Of a stretch of 64,000 bases of DNA, positions 55,614 through 64,000 are shown in pieces (within the stretch, counting starts at the first letter, position 1; the number at the start of each line of letters is the position of its first letter). The stretch comes from Sphingorhabdus lutea (lineage in GTDB: Bacteria; Pseudomonadota; Alphaproteobacteria; Sphingomonadales; Sphingomonadaceae): contig NZ_CP018154.1 of NCBI RefSeq assembly GCF_001889025.1, positions 1,354,501-1,418,500 of the forward strand, given 5' to 3'. Made by a program: the position numbers and the translations under genes. The notes under the pieces are model-generated. The model was not told where the DNA came from. It was given only the letters and a program-made list of their open reading frames with translations, and did no database searches.

Positions 55614-55660
55614 TATTGCCATTTTAATGAAGTAAATTTGCCCTTAAAAATTGATGTTCA

Positions 55661-55690
55661 CTTGAAAGGGGCAATTTGATGACAATATAT
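55661..55690 (+). promoter_or_regulatory. Possible heat-shock (RpoH) promoter of lon
   Basis: CTTGAAAG at 55661-55668 resembles the RpoH -35 element. CAATATAT at 55683-55690 could serve as a degenerate -10, 16 bases further on. lon is a classical heat-shock gene, which raises the prior, but the -10 lacks the usual CCC. A short hairpin TGGGC-CATGTT-GCCCA at 55751-55766 sits just before the lon ribosome site. Confidence 0.35.
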
Positions 55691-55777
55691 ATTAAAGCGA
55701 TAAAATAAAGGCTTTGCCTATATAGCAATAGGCATTGCCCCCTTAAAATATGGGCCATGTTGCCCAATGGAGTATGA

Positions 55778-58213
55778 ATGAAAAAGAGCCTGCCTATCCT
55801 TCCCCTGCGTGATATTGTTGTATTTCCGCACATGGTCGTCCCCTTATTTGTGGGGCGTGACAAATCGGTTGCTGCATTAGAAGCCGCAATGGAAAGCGAT
55901 AAGGAAATATTTTTGGTCGCGCAGCTAGACCCAGCAAAGGATGATCCAGAGGCAGTCGATTTATATGATATGGGTGTCACCGCGACTATCATGCAATTGT
56001 TAAAATTGCCCGATGGGACGGTTCGTGTGTTGGTTGAGGGTAAAGAGCGCGCAAAGTTGATTTCATATAATGCGCCAGCATCTGATGGCAAAGACCGTGA
56101 AACCGCCGTACCCGAAAGCGCATTGGCCGAAATTGAGCTGATTGAAACAGGGGTTGCAGAGGAGTCCGCCGCAGATGCAAAGGCGCTGATGCGTTCAGTA
56201 TTGGAGCAATTTGAAAATTACAGCAAATTGAACAAGAAAATGAATGCAGAAACCGGTGTTCAGTTGAATGAGATTGAAGACCCATCGCAATTGGCCGATA
56301 ATTTGGCCGCGATTATCGGTGTTAAAGTATCGGATAAGCAGGCTTTGTTGGTTGAAACCGACGTCATGCGGCGCATGGAAATGGTCTTTGCCTTTATGGA
56401 GGGGGAGCTTGGCGTATTAAAGGTTGAGAGGAAAATTCGCGGCCGGGTGAAACGCCAAATGGAAAAGACACAGCGCGAATATTATTTGAATGAACAGATG
56501 AAGGCCATTCAACGCGAATTGGGCAATGATGATGGTGAGGGCGGCGATGAGCTGACCGAATTAAGCACCAAGATTGAGGAAATGAAATTATCGGCGGAGG
56601 CCAAGGCAAAGGCACAAGCGGAATTGAAAAAATTACGCTCAATGGCGCCCATGTCGGCAGAAGCGACCGTCGTGCGTAATTATTTGGACAATTTATTGGG
56701 GCTTCCATGGGGGAAACGCAGCAAGTTAAAGCGCGATATTGCCAAGGCCCAATCAATATTGGATGAGGATCATTTTGCCCTTGAAAAGGTAAAAGACCGT
56801 ATCATTGAATATTTGGCAGTGCAGGCACGGACCAATAAATTAAAAGGACCGATATTATGCCTTGTTGGCCCTCCAGGTGTAGGTAAAACATCGCTTGGTC
56901 GTTCGATAGCCAAGGCATGTGGCCGCGAATTTATCCGCCAATCATTGGGCGGTGTGCGTGATGAGGCAGAAATTAGGGGGCATCGCCGGACCTATATTGG
57001 CTCTATGCCGGGCAAGGTTGCATCAAATCTGAAAAAAGCAGGGACAATGAACCCTTTATTCCTGCTTGATGAAATTGATAAATTGGGACAGGATTTTCGC
57101 GGCGATCCGGCATCCGCATTGTTAGAAGTATTAGATCCAGAACAAAATAATAAATTTAATGACCATTATTTGGAAATTGATTTGGACCTGTCGGACATTA
57201 TGTTTGTGACAACGGCCAATTCAATGAACCTGCCGCAACCATTGCTTGATCGGATGGAGATTATCCGGCTTGAGGGATATACCGAAGATGAAAAGGTTGA
57301 AATTGCCTCGCGCCATTTATTGTCAAAGCAGATAGAGGCACATGGATTGAAAAAGGGCGAGTTTATTTTAGAAGAAGATGCACTGCGCGATTTAATCCGT
57401 TTTTATACCCGTGAATCCGGTGTTCGGACATTGGAACGTGAAATTGCCCGTTTGGCCCGTAAATCACTGCGCAAAATTTTGGAAAAAGAAGTGAAATCCG
57501 TTACCATTACGACGGAAAATCTTGCTGAATTTGCTGGTGTGCGCAAATATCGCCACGGCATGGGAGAGGCGGAGAATGAAATTGGCACGGTTACCGGCCT
57601 TGCCTGGACCGAGGTTGGGGGAGAGCTGCTTACTATTGAGGCGATTACCGTTCCTGGCAAGGGACAGATTAAATCGACAGGTAAATTGGGCGAGGTGATG
57701 AATGAGTCGATTCAGGCCGCTTTATCCTATGTAAAGTCTCAGGCACCGCAATTTGGCATTAAACCCAGCCTGTTTAACCGAAAAGATGTGCATATTCACC
57801 TTCCCGAAGGTGCTGTGCCAAAAGATGGCCCTTCGGCCGGTATTGGCATGGTGACATCGATTGTTTCGGCGTTAACCGGCATTGCTGTTCGCAAGGATGT
57901 GGCAATGACGGGAGAGGTTACTTTGCGCGGGCGGGTGCTGCCCATTGGGGGATTGAAAGAGAAGTTATTGGCGGCTTTGCGCGGCGGAATTACCACTGTT
58001 TTAATCCCTTCAGAAAATGTGAAGGACTTAAAAGAAATTCCAAATAATGTAAAAGAAGGCATTGAAATTATTCCTGTATCTCATGTTCGAGAAGTGTTGG
58101 ATGTTGCCCTTTGTGAAAAATTATCTGCCATTGAGTGGAGCGAGGCCGAGGATTTATCTGCATTTCCTGCATCGCCAGCAACACCAACGGGAAATAATCC
58201 GATCGCACATTAA
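55778..58213 (+). CDS. lon: ATP-dependent protease Lon
   Basis: An 811-residue cytosolic protease. It has the N-terminal substrate domain (LPILPLRDIVVFPHMVVPLFVG), a coiled coil, and an AAA+ module with Walker A GPPGVGKTSLGRSIA and Walker B FLLDEIDKLG. The C-terminal Ser/Lys protease domain carries the nucleophile in PKDGPSAGIGM and the partner lysine downstream in GGLKEKLLAALRGG. Length and motifs are complete. In Caulobacter Lon degrades CcrM, DnaA and SciP; here ccrM lies two genes downstream. Confidence 0.96.
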   Translation: MKKSLPILPLRDIVVFPHMVVPLFVGRDKSVAALEAAMESDKEIFLVAQLDPAKDDPEAVDLYDMGVTATIMQLLKLPDGTVRVLVEGKERAKLISYNAPASDGKDRETAVPESALAEIELIETGVAEESAADAKALMRSVLEQFENYSKLNKKMNAETGVQLNEIEDPSQLADNLAAIIGVKVSDKQALLVETDVMRRMEMVFAFMEGELGVLKVERKIRGRVKRQMEKTQREYYLNEQMKAIQRELGNDDGEGGDELTELSTKIEEMKLSAEAKAKAQAELKKLRSMAPMSAEATVVRNYLDNLLGLPWGKRSKLKRDIAKAQSILDEDHFALEKVKDRIIEYLAVQARTNKLKGPILCLVGPPGVGKTSLGRSIAKACGREFIRQSLGGVRDEAEIRGHRRTYIGSMPGKVASNLKKAGTMNPLFLLDEIDKLGQDFRGDPASALLEVLDPEQNNKFNDHYLEIDLDLSDIMFVTTANSMNLPQPLLDRMEIIRLEGYTEDEKVEIASRHLLSKQIEAHGLKKGEFILEEDALRDLIRFYTRESGVRTLEREIARLARKSLRKILEKEVKSVTITTENLAEFAGVRKYRHGMGEAENEIGTVTGLAWTEVGGELLTIEAITVPGKGQIKSTGKLGEVMNESIQAALSYVKSQAPQFGIKPSLFNRKDVHIHLPEGAVPKDGPSAGIGMVTSIVSALTGIAVRKDVAMTGEVTLRGRVLPIGGLKEKLLAALRGGITTVLIPSENVKDLKEIPNNVKEGIEIIPVSHVREVLDVALCEKLSAIEWSEAEDLSAFPASPATPTGNNPIAH

Positions 58214-58277
58214 ACAAAAAATATAGTTCACGCATTTTGTCCGTATAAATTTGGATAAATATTCTTCTTACCTTTCG

Positions 58278-58308
58278 AATATTCTGGCTCTTTATTGGGC
58301 CAGATATT
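58278..58308. terminator. Hairpin after lon, possible terminator
   Basis: AATATTCTGGC at 58278-58288 pairs with GCCAGATATT at 58299-58308 with one bulged T. It is not followed by a T-run. The rest of the 227-base gap between lon and the HU gene is AT-rich, with no reading frame of note; the HU gene has GAGAGGGGG as ribosome site. Confidence 0.35.
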
Positions 58309-58440
58309 TGACAAAACTGGTAAAAAGTGTGGAAAACTGGGATATTTCTTTTGACAATTCGACGATAATTCTTCTTTATCTGCATACGGGTGTGACCGTG
58401 ATTCTAGAATTAACAATTATGAGAGGGGGATTTCCCAATT

Positions 58441-58713
58441 ATGAATAAACAAGATTTGATCAATAATGTTGCTGATGCAAGCGGCCTAACCAAGGCGGAT
58501 GCTGCAAAGGCAGTGGACGCAGTATTTGCTTCTGTAACCGATTCATTGAAAAAGGGTGATGATGTTCGCTTGGTAGGTTTTGGCACATTTGCTGTTACCC
58601 GTCGTAAGGCGTCAACAGGCCGTAACCCACGTACTGGCGAAGCAATGCAAATTGCTGCTTCAAATGTACCAAAGTTTAAAGCTGGTAAAGCGTTGAAAGA
58701 CGCCGTTAACTAA
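58441..58713 (+). CDS. hup: HU-family DNA-binding protein
   Basis: A 90-residue histone-like protein. [29 protein letters not shown] and the DNA-binding arm [45 protein letters not shown] are textbook HU. The order lon-hup is conserved widely in Proteobacteria. A rho-independent terminator lies 57 bases downstream. Confidence 0.96.
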   Translation: MNKQDLINNVADASGLTKADAAKAVDAVFASVTDSLKKGDDVRLVGFGTFAVTRRKASTGRNPRTGEAMQIAASNVPKFKAGKALKDAVN

Positions 58714-58769
58714 TCAAAAAATTAAACGATTATCGTTTTTGGTGTCGTTTTTTAGGTTAAATATTAAAG

Positions 58770-58797
58770 CCGTTCCATATTTTGGGGCGGTTTTTTT
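58770..58797 (+). terminator. Rho-independent terminator of the HU gene
   Basis: CCGTTCC at 58770-58776 pairs with GGGGCGG at 58784-58790 (two G-U pairs). It is followed by seven Ts at 58791-58797 and more T-rich sequence. Confidence 0.8.
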
Positions 58798-58822
58798 ATT
58801 TTTTTAAAAAATTTTTGGTCCT

Positions 58823-58974
58823 GAGTCTTTTGTGTGACACCACCATTTATGGAGTCACGGATTCTTTGCGGGACTCAATATGTTGATTTGTCCACTATTT
58901 GTTCCAATTGTTAACCATGTAATTGGCGGTTTTCTGCTATGTTAACGCACTTGACGTTAACCATATTTAGATTC
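58823..58974. promoter_or_regulatory. ccrM control region: five GANTC sites and two CtrA-like half sites
   Basis: GANTC occurs at 58823-58827, 58852-58856, 58860-58864, 58872-58876 and 58970-58974. Five in 152 bases compares with well under one expected at random. GTTAACCAT, containing the alphaproteobacterial CtrA half-site TTAACCAT, occurs at 58910-58918 and 58956-58964, with a third GTTAAC at 58941-58946. The region lies between the HU terminator and ccrM (59047), so it most likely holds the ccrM promoter under CtrA and methylation control. Confidence 0.65.
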
Positions 58975-59022
58975 AATCCAGCTATTCAATATCAAAGTGC
59001 ACATTGAATAGTCGCGTTTTGA

Positions 59023-60201
<1,179 letters not shown>

Positions 60202-60223
60202 TGCGTAAAATAGGGGCATTAAA

Positions 60224-61324
60224 ATGTCAGTAATATATCTGAAAGCATGCGGTTTTGTTGACCATCCCCAATTTCATGATGGGGCGACGCGCCGTTTGGC
60301 CGGCACCATGCTATGGTTTAGTCAGGTTGAGATATATTATAAAGATGCCGAGGGCGCATTTCATCGTAATTTGATAAATATTACCGAATTTGAACAATAT
60401 ATCAAAATATTGCCTGCGGAACTTCAGCCAAAGGCAAAGGTTCAAATGGCGCATATTTGCACACCGCGCCCGCCCATAAAAATGGGCGATCGTATCATCA
60501 ATTTGGATCAGCCGCGCGTGATGGGCATATTGAACATGACACCGGATAGTTTTTCCGATGGCGGCGCGGTGGATGATGATATCGGCCTTGCCCTGCAGGC
60601 GGCGGTGGATATGACGGCAAATGGCGCCGCGATTATTGATGTGGGCGGTGAAAGCACGCGGCCCAATGCAAAATTGCTATGGGAGGGGGATGAGATAAAG
60701 CGCGTCCAACCCATTATCGAAAAATTATCGGCAACTGGCGCGGCAATTTCCATAGATAGCCGCAAATCAGCTGTTATGCAGGCCGCCCTTGGCGCGGGTG
60801 CACGGATGATAAATGATATTTCTGCATTATTATATGATGATAATAGCATTGATATTGCGCGGCATAATGATGTCCCAGTGGTTTTAATGCACGCGCCCAG
60901 CCAATCGAGCAACCCGCATAAAAATGATGGATATGATAATGTCTTGTTCGATGTTTTTGACTGGTTGGAAAAACGGGTGGATGAAGTGATAGCGGCGGGC
61001 GTGCCGCGTGAGAGAATATGCATTGACCCCGGGCTGGGATTTGGAAAATCGCTGTCGGACAATTTGACCATTATCAATAATCTGGCCTTATTTCACGCCA
61101 TTGGTTGCCCCATATTATTTGGCGCAAGCCGTAAACGGATGATAGGCGCATTGTCGAATGAAGCGGCGGCGGACAATCGATTGGGCGGTTCAATTTATTT
61201 GGCGATGAAGGCAGTGGAGCAGGGCGCCCATATTTTGCGCGTGCATGATGTTGCCGAAACTATTCAATCCATTCATGTTTGGCGCGGGCTACGCGATGCG
61301 GCATTAACGGCGCGGGCTGAATGA
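60224..61324 (+). CDS. folP: Dihydropteroate synthase
   Basis: Joins dihydropterin diphosphate and p-aminobenzoate in folate synthesis. The TIM-barrel core begins at about residue 95 with VMGILNMTPDSFSDGG; IIDVGGESTRPNA, ISIDSRKSAVM, NDISALL, VLMHAPS and CIDPGLGFGKSLSDNL follow. The 366-residue length includes about 90 extra N-terminal residues, as often seen in sphingomonads, whose role is unclear. It is downstream of ccrM on the same strand. Confidence 0.94.
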   Translation: MSVIYLKACGFVDHPQFHDGATRRLAGTMLWFSQVEIYYKDAEGAFHRNLINITEFEQYIKILPAELQPKAKVQMAHICTPRPPIKMGDRIINLDQPRVMGILNMTPDSFSDGGAVDDDIGLALQAAVDMTANGAAIIDVGGESTRPNAKLLWEGDEIKRVQPIIEKLSATGAAISIDSRKSAVMQAALGAGARMINDISALLYDDNSIDIARHNDVPVVLMHAPSQSSNPHKNDGYDNVLFDVFDWLEKRVDEVIAAGVPRERICIDPGLGFGKSLSDNLTIINNLALFHAIGCPILFGASRKRMIGALSNEAAADNRLGGSIYLAMKAVEQGAHILRVHDVAETIQSIHVWRGLRDAALTARAE

Positions 61325-61394
61325 TAAGGGCATAAAAATATCGGCCATTTGGGGGCATAAAATCATACCCTTGCAAAGATAAAATACCGATATT

Positions 61395-62822
61395 TTATGC
61401 CGCGTTATCAATGCCCAATTCGCTTAATTTACGATATAGGGTCGATCGACCAATGCCCAATCTGCGGGCGACTTCGGTCATTCTGCCCCGATAATGCCCA
61501 ATGGCAAGGCGAATAACATCGGCCTCAATCTCTTCCAATGGGCGCATATTGCCGTCACTTTCATATAAGGTAACGCCAATGCCATCATTATTTATATTGC
61601 TTGTCTCTTGCCCCATGCCGCTTTGTTGCAATGCGGATTTGATTTGCGGAAATTCCTCCACGGTTAAGGCGTCGCGGTCGCACAAGACGGCGGCGCGAAA
61701 CAGCACGCTTTGTAATTGGCGGACATTGCCGGGCCAATTATAATGGCGCAGCAGGTTTAGCGCCTCATCGGTAATGCCCAAACTGCGCAGGCCAGGCTGC
61801 GATGCCAATCGGGTAAGGAAATGCCGCGCCAATGCCGCAATATCACCGGTGCGCTCGCGCAGTGGAGGGATGGATAAATTAACGACATTTAACCTATAGA
61901 ATAAATCTTCTCGAAATTCTCCCTTTTCCAATAAGGGGGCGAGCGCCTTATCACTTGCGCTGATGATACGCACATCGACCTGATAGCTATGTTTGCAGCC
62001 AATTGGCTGTATTTCATTTTTGGTGAGCAGGCGGACCAAGCGTAATTGCGTTTCTGGCGGCAATTTTTCAATTTCATCTATGAATAAAGTTCCGCCATCT
62101 GCCTGTTGGATAAGGCCGATGCGCCGTTCAAATGCACCGGTAAATGAATTTTTTTCATGCCCAAATAAGATGGAATCGAGCAAGCTGGGCGATAATGCCC
62201 CGCAATTTAGCTTTAAAAAAGGCATTTTGCTACGTGAGCTGGTGATTTGAATGGCATCTGCAATCACTTCTTTGCCGACGCCGCCTTCGCCTTCGATATA
62301 AATGGGGGCTTTGGAGCGTGCAGCCTTTGCCGCGACGGCCAATGCAGCGCGAAATGCGGGCGCTGCGCCGACAATTTCTTCAAATTCCAATGGCTGGGAA
62401 TTTTTTTCAACCATGGGGTGCAGCTCACCCATTTTTTTGCTTTGATCGGTGGCCAGATTTAATGCTTCCATCAATCTTTCTGGGGCAACGGGTTTTGTGA
62501 CATAATCCGATGCGCCAGCGCGCATTGCCTCCACCGCGGATTCGGTTGACCCGATGGAGGTCATTAAAATAATAGGTAGAGCAGGGCGCCTGCTTTTCAA
62601 TTCGGCGATTAATTCGGCGCATTCCGATCCTGGAACCCATTGGTCCATTAAAATGGCATCCAACATCATGCCATCTTGTGTGCCAAGCATGGCGATGGCG
62701 GTTTCCGAATCGCGTGCAATGATGGTGCGCCAGCCAGCACGAGACGCAAGCGCGGTGACAAAGCGGCATTGCGCCGGTTCATCATCCACCAACATTAATA
62801 ATCTGACTGTATTTTCGCTCAT
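61395..62822 (-). CDS. NtrC-type response regulator with AAA+ domain and altered GAFTGA loop
   Basis: A 475-residue regulator. The receiver domain has LVDDEPAQ, the phosphoacceptor in ILMDQWVPG, and the Lys in YVTKPVAPE. In the AAA+ domain, Walker A is EGEGGVGKEVIADAI and Walker B GGTLFIDEIEKLPPE. The sigma-54 contact loop reads NSFTGA (about residues 225-230) instead of GAFTGA. A Fis-type HTH is at the C-terminus (MTEVARRLGIGRSTLYRKL). GGGATAAGA sets the start at 62822 rather than 62840. No kinase gene is adjacent. Confidence 0.9.
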   Translation of the reverse strand: MSENTVRLLMLVDDEPAQCRFVTALASRAGWRTIIARDSETAIAMLGTQDGMMLDAILMDQWVPGSECAELIAELKSRRPALPIILMTSIGSTESAVEAMRAGASDYVTKPVAPERLMEALNLATDQSKKMGELHPMVEKNSQPLEFEEIVGAAPAFRAALAVAAKAARSKAPIYIEGEGGVGKEVIADAIQITSSRSKMPFLKLNCGALSPSLLDSILFGHEKNSFTGAFERRIGLIQQADGGTLFIDEIEKLPPETQLRLVRLLTKNEIQPIGCKHSYQVDVRIISASDKALAPLLEKGEFREDLFYRLNVVNLSIPPLRERTGDIAALARHFLTRLASQPGLRSLGITDEALNLLRHYNWPGNVRQLQSVLFRAAVLCDRDALTVEEFPQIKSALQQSGMGQETSNINNDGIGVTLYESDGNMRPLEEIEADVIRLAIGHYRGRMTEVARRLGIGRSTLYRKLSELGIDNAA

Positions 62823-62923
62823 TCTTATCCCATTTTTCATGCAAAATTCTGCAAACTGGGATTATTGGTAACAGCAAGGAGTAAAGAGGCGATTAAACTA
62901 TACGAATATTTTTTTTCTTAATA

Positions 62924-62951
62924 TTGACATGCAGTCATATCACTCTATCGA
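62924..62951 (+). promoter_or_regulatory. Weak candidate promoter for the pntA operon
   Basis: TTGACA at 62924-62929 is a perfect -35 hexamer. TATCGA at 62946-62951, 16 bases on, matches only three of six -10 positions. It is correctly placed upstream of the small oxidase-subunit gene at 63020. Confidence 0.35.
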
Positions 62952-63019
62952 TGAATTTATGTATTTAATGCACGTTTAAGCGGGTATTTGTAATTTTAAT
63001 GCAAAAAAGGGAGCATAAA

Positions 63020-63139
63020 ATGGCCAATGATAATATGGCGTTCGCCGAACAAAATTATGTCGGTTTTCTAAAATTTCTTAAATGGGGTTCTATTGCAACG
63101 GCAATAATTGTTACCTTAGTCGTTATGATAATAAGCTGA
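63020..63139 (+). CDS. Short aa3-type cytochrome c oxidase subunit IV
   Basis: A 39-residue single-span membrane protein: a soluble head MANDNMAFAEQNYVGFLKFL followed by a helix KWGSIATAIIVTLVVMIIS. It matches the bacterial aa3-type oxidase subunit IV family, whose members are tiny and often missed. GGGAG at 63009-63013 precedes the ATG. It lies seven bases before pntA, an association common in sphingomonads, so co-transcription is likely. Its contribution to the oxidase is thought to be structural. Confidence 0.85.
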   Translation: MANDNMAFAEQNYVGFLKFLKWGSIATAIIVTLVVMIIS

Positions 63140-63146
63140 TTATTAT

Positions 63147-64000
63147 ATGACCCATATTGCAATATTGATGGAGCAGGCTGTGGGGGAAACCCGTGTGGCC
63201 GCTATTCCCGAAACGGTGAAAAAATTTGTTGCCCTTGGCGCGAATATTATGGTGGAAAAAGATGCGGGCAAATCAGCCAGCATTAGCGACGCCGAATATG
63301 AAGCGGTAGGCGCGAAAATAGTCTCTAGAGCAGATGCAGTAAAAAATGCTGACATCATTCTAGCAATTCAGGGGCCTGATCCCAAAAGCATTTCGGGTGC
63401 AAAAACTGGTGCTGCATTGCTTGCCTCGCTCAACCCATTTGTGGAGCGCGGTAATATCGATGCTTATGCCGCATCGGGTTTGGACGCGATGGCCATGGAA
63501 TTTATGCCGCGTATTACACGCGCGCAAAGCATGGATATATTATCATCGCAATCCAATCTTGCCGGATATAAGGCCGTATTGGAGGCTGCGTCCCATTATG
63601 GCCGCGCATTTCCCATGATGATGACAGCCGCCGGCACGGTTAGCGCGGCTAAGGCATTTGTTATGGGGGTTGGTGTTGCTGGGTTACAGGCAATTGCCAC
63701 CGCGCGGCGTCTTGGCGCTCAAGTATCGGCGACCGATGTCCGATCTGCGACCAAAGAACAAATTTTGTCGCTTGGTGCAAAGCCGATTTTTGTGGAAAAT
63801 GTTGCCGGGATTGAAGGCGAAGGTTCGGGCGGCTATGCCACCGAAATGAGCGAGGAATATCAAAAGGCGCAAGCTGAATTAGTGTCCAGCCATATTGCGA
63901 AACAAGATATTGTCATCACCACTGCGTTAATTCCCGGACGTGCCGCACCACGTTTGATTAGCGACGCGCAAATTGCAACCATGCGGGCAGGGTCGGTTAT
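63147..64000 (+). CDS. pntA: NAD(P) transhydrogenase alpha subunit (3' end outside window)
   Basis: Proton-translocating transhydrogenase subunit that reduces NADP+ with NADH. The visible 284 residues form the NAD-binding domain I: AILMEQAVGETRVAAIPETVKKF, EFMPRITRAQSMDILSSQSNLAGYKAVL, MMTAAGTVSAAKAFVMGVGVAGLQAIATARRLGAQVSATDVR, and ALIPGRAAPRLI near the edge. The first of these is the family start, so the ATG at 63147 is right. In this group pntA is usually split from a second alpha part and pntB, expected beyond the window. Confidence 0.95.
   Translation, partial: MTHIAILMEQAVGETRVAAIPETVKKFVALGANIMVEKDAGKSASISDAEYEAVGAKIVSRADAVKNADIILAIQGPDPKSISGAKTGAALLASLNPFVERGNIDAYAASGLDAMAMEFMPRITRAQSMDILSSQSNLAGYKAVLEAASHYGRAFPMMMTAAGTVSAAKAFVMGVGVAGLQAIATARRLGAQVSATDVRSATKEQILSLGAKPIFVENVAGIEGEGSGGYATEMSEEYQKAQAELVSSHIAKQDIVITTALIPGRAAPRLISDAQIATMRAGSV

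Noticed and set aside
58719..58740. AAACGATTATCGTTT just after the HU gene
   Set aside because: A small palindrome in the 3' untranslated region; the real terminator with T-run is at 58770-58797, and nothing else supports an operator.

Overview
The window looks like a chromosomal segment of a low-GC member of the Sphingomonadales (Alphaproteobacteria). The evidence is a CcrM-type GANTC methyltransferase with CtrA-like boxes upstream, a DUF6456 protein, a GTA-type three-helix holin, an NDUFS4-like complex I subunit, a short aa3-type oxidase subunit IV in front of pntA, and an ScfR/RamB-type regulator divergent from isocitrate lyase. No tool was run. Names rest on motifs and overall resemblance read by eye.

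Layout. 1-2534: aceA (cut by the window edge) and its divergent regulator. 2552-28751: a large surface-polysaccharide locus. Its plus-strand arm holds wbpA-wbpB-wbpD-wbpE, a Wzx flippase, a Wzy-like protein, two GT4 transferases, wbpG-hisH2-hisF2 and a WbuB-like transferase. Its minus-strand arm holds fnlA-fnlB-fnlC, wza, wzc, an unknown secreted or anchored protein and a second polymerase/ligase. The locus is bracketed by wecC (left) and wecB (right). Together the genes predict UDP-ManNAcA, UDP-L-FucNAc and a 2,3-diamino-uronic acid carrying an acetamidino group, joined in a Wzx/Wzy/Wza/Wzc-type capsule or exopolysaccharide. Positions 9489 to about 13700 are clearly AT-rich and look imported, with a breakpoint inside a glycosyltransferase gene.

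28813-36770: a small heptad-repeat lipoprotein, a holin/GH108 endolysin lysis pair of the gene-transfer-agent type, tRNA-Pro(GGG), yajC-secD-secF-Mth938, a GT4 gene, and an XRE repressor divergent from a DUF6456 gene. Near-identical operator-like palindromes lie in front of the endolysin gene and in front of the XRE gene. This suggests one regulatory circuit joining them, and it is the most interesting signal in the window.

36833-64000: mostly housekeeping. It holds an ABC-F protein, a SIMPL protein, a PepSY/two-component operon, chorismate mutase, polyprenyl synthase, hrpB, a complex I accessory subunit, a NUDIX hydrolase, a TPM/TPM/LemA cluster, mscL, a CFA synthase-like gene, a serine hydrolase, a PilZ protein, the SRP RNA with dnaX-ybaB, lon, an HU gene, ccrM with a dense GANTC cluster upstream, folP, an NtrC-like regulator, and the start of the transhydrogenase operon.
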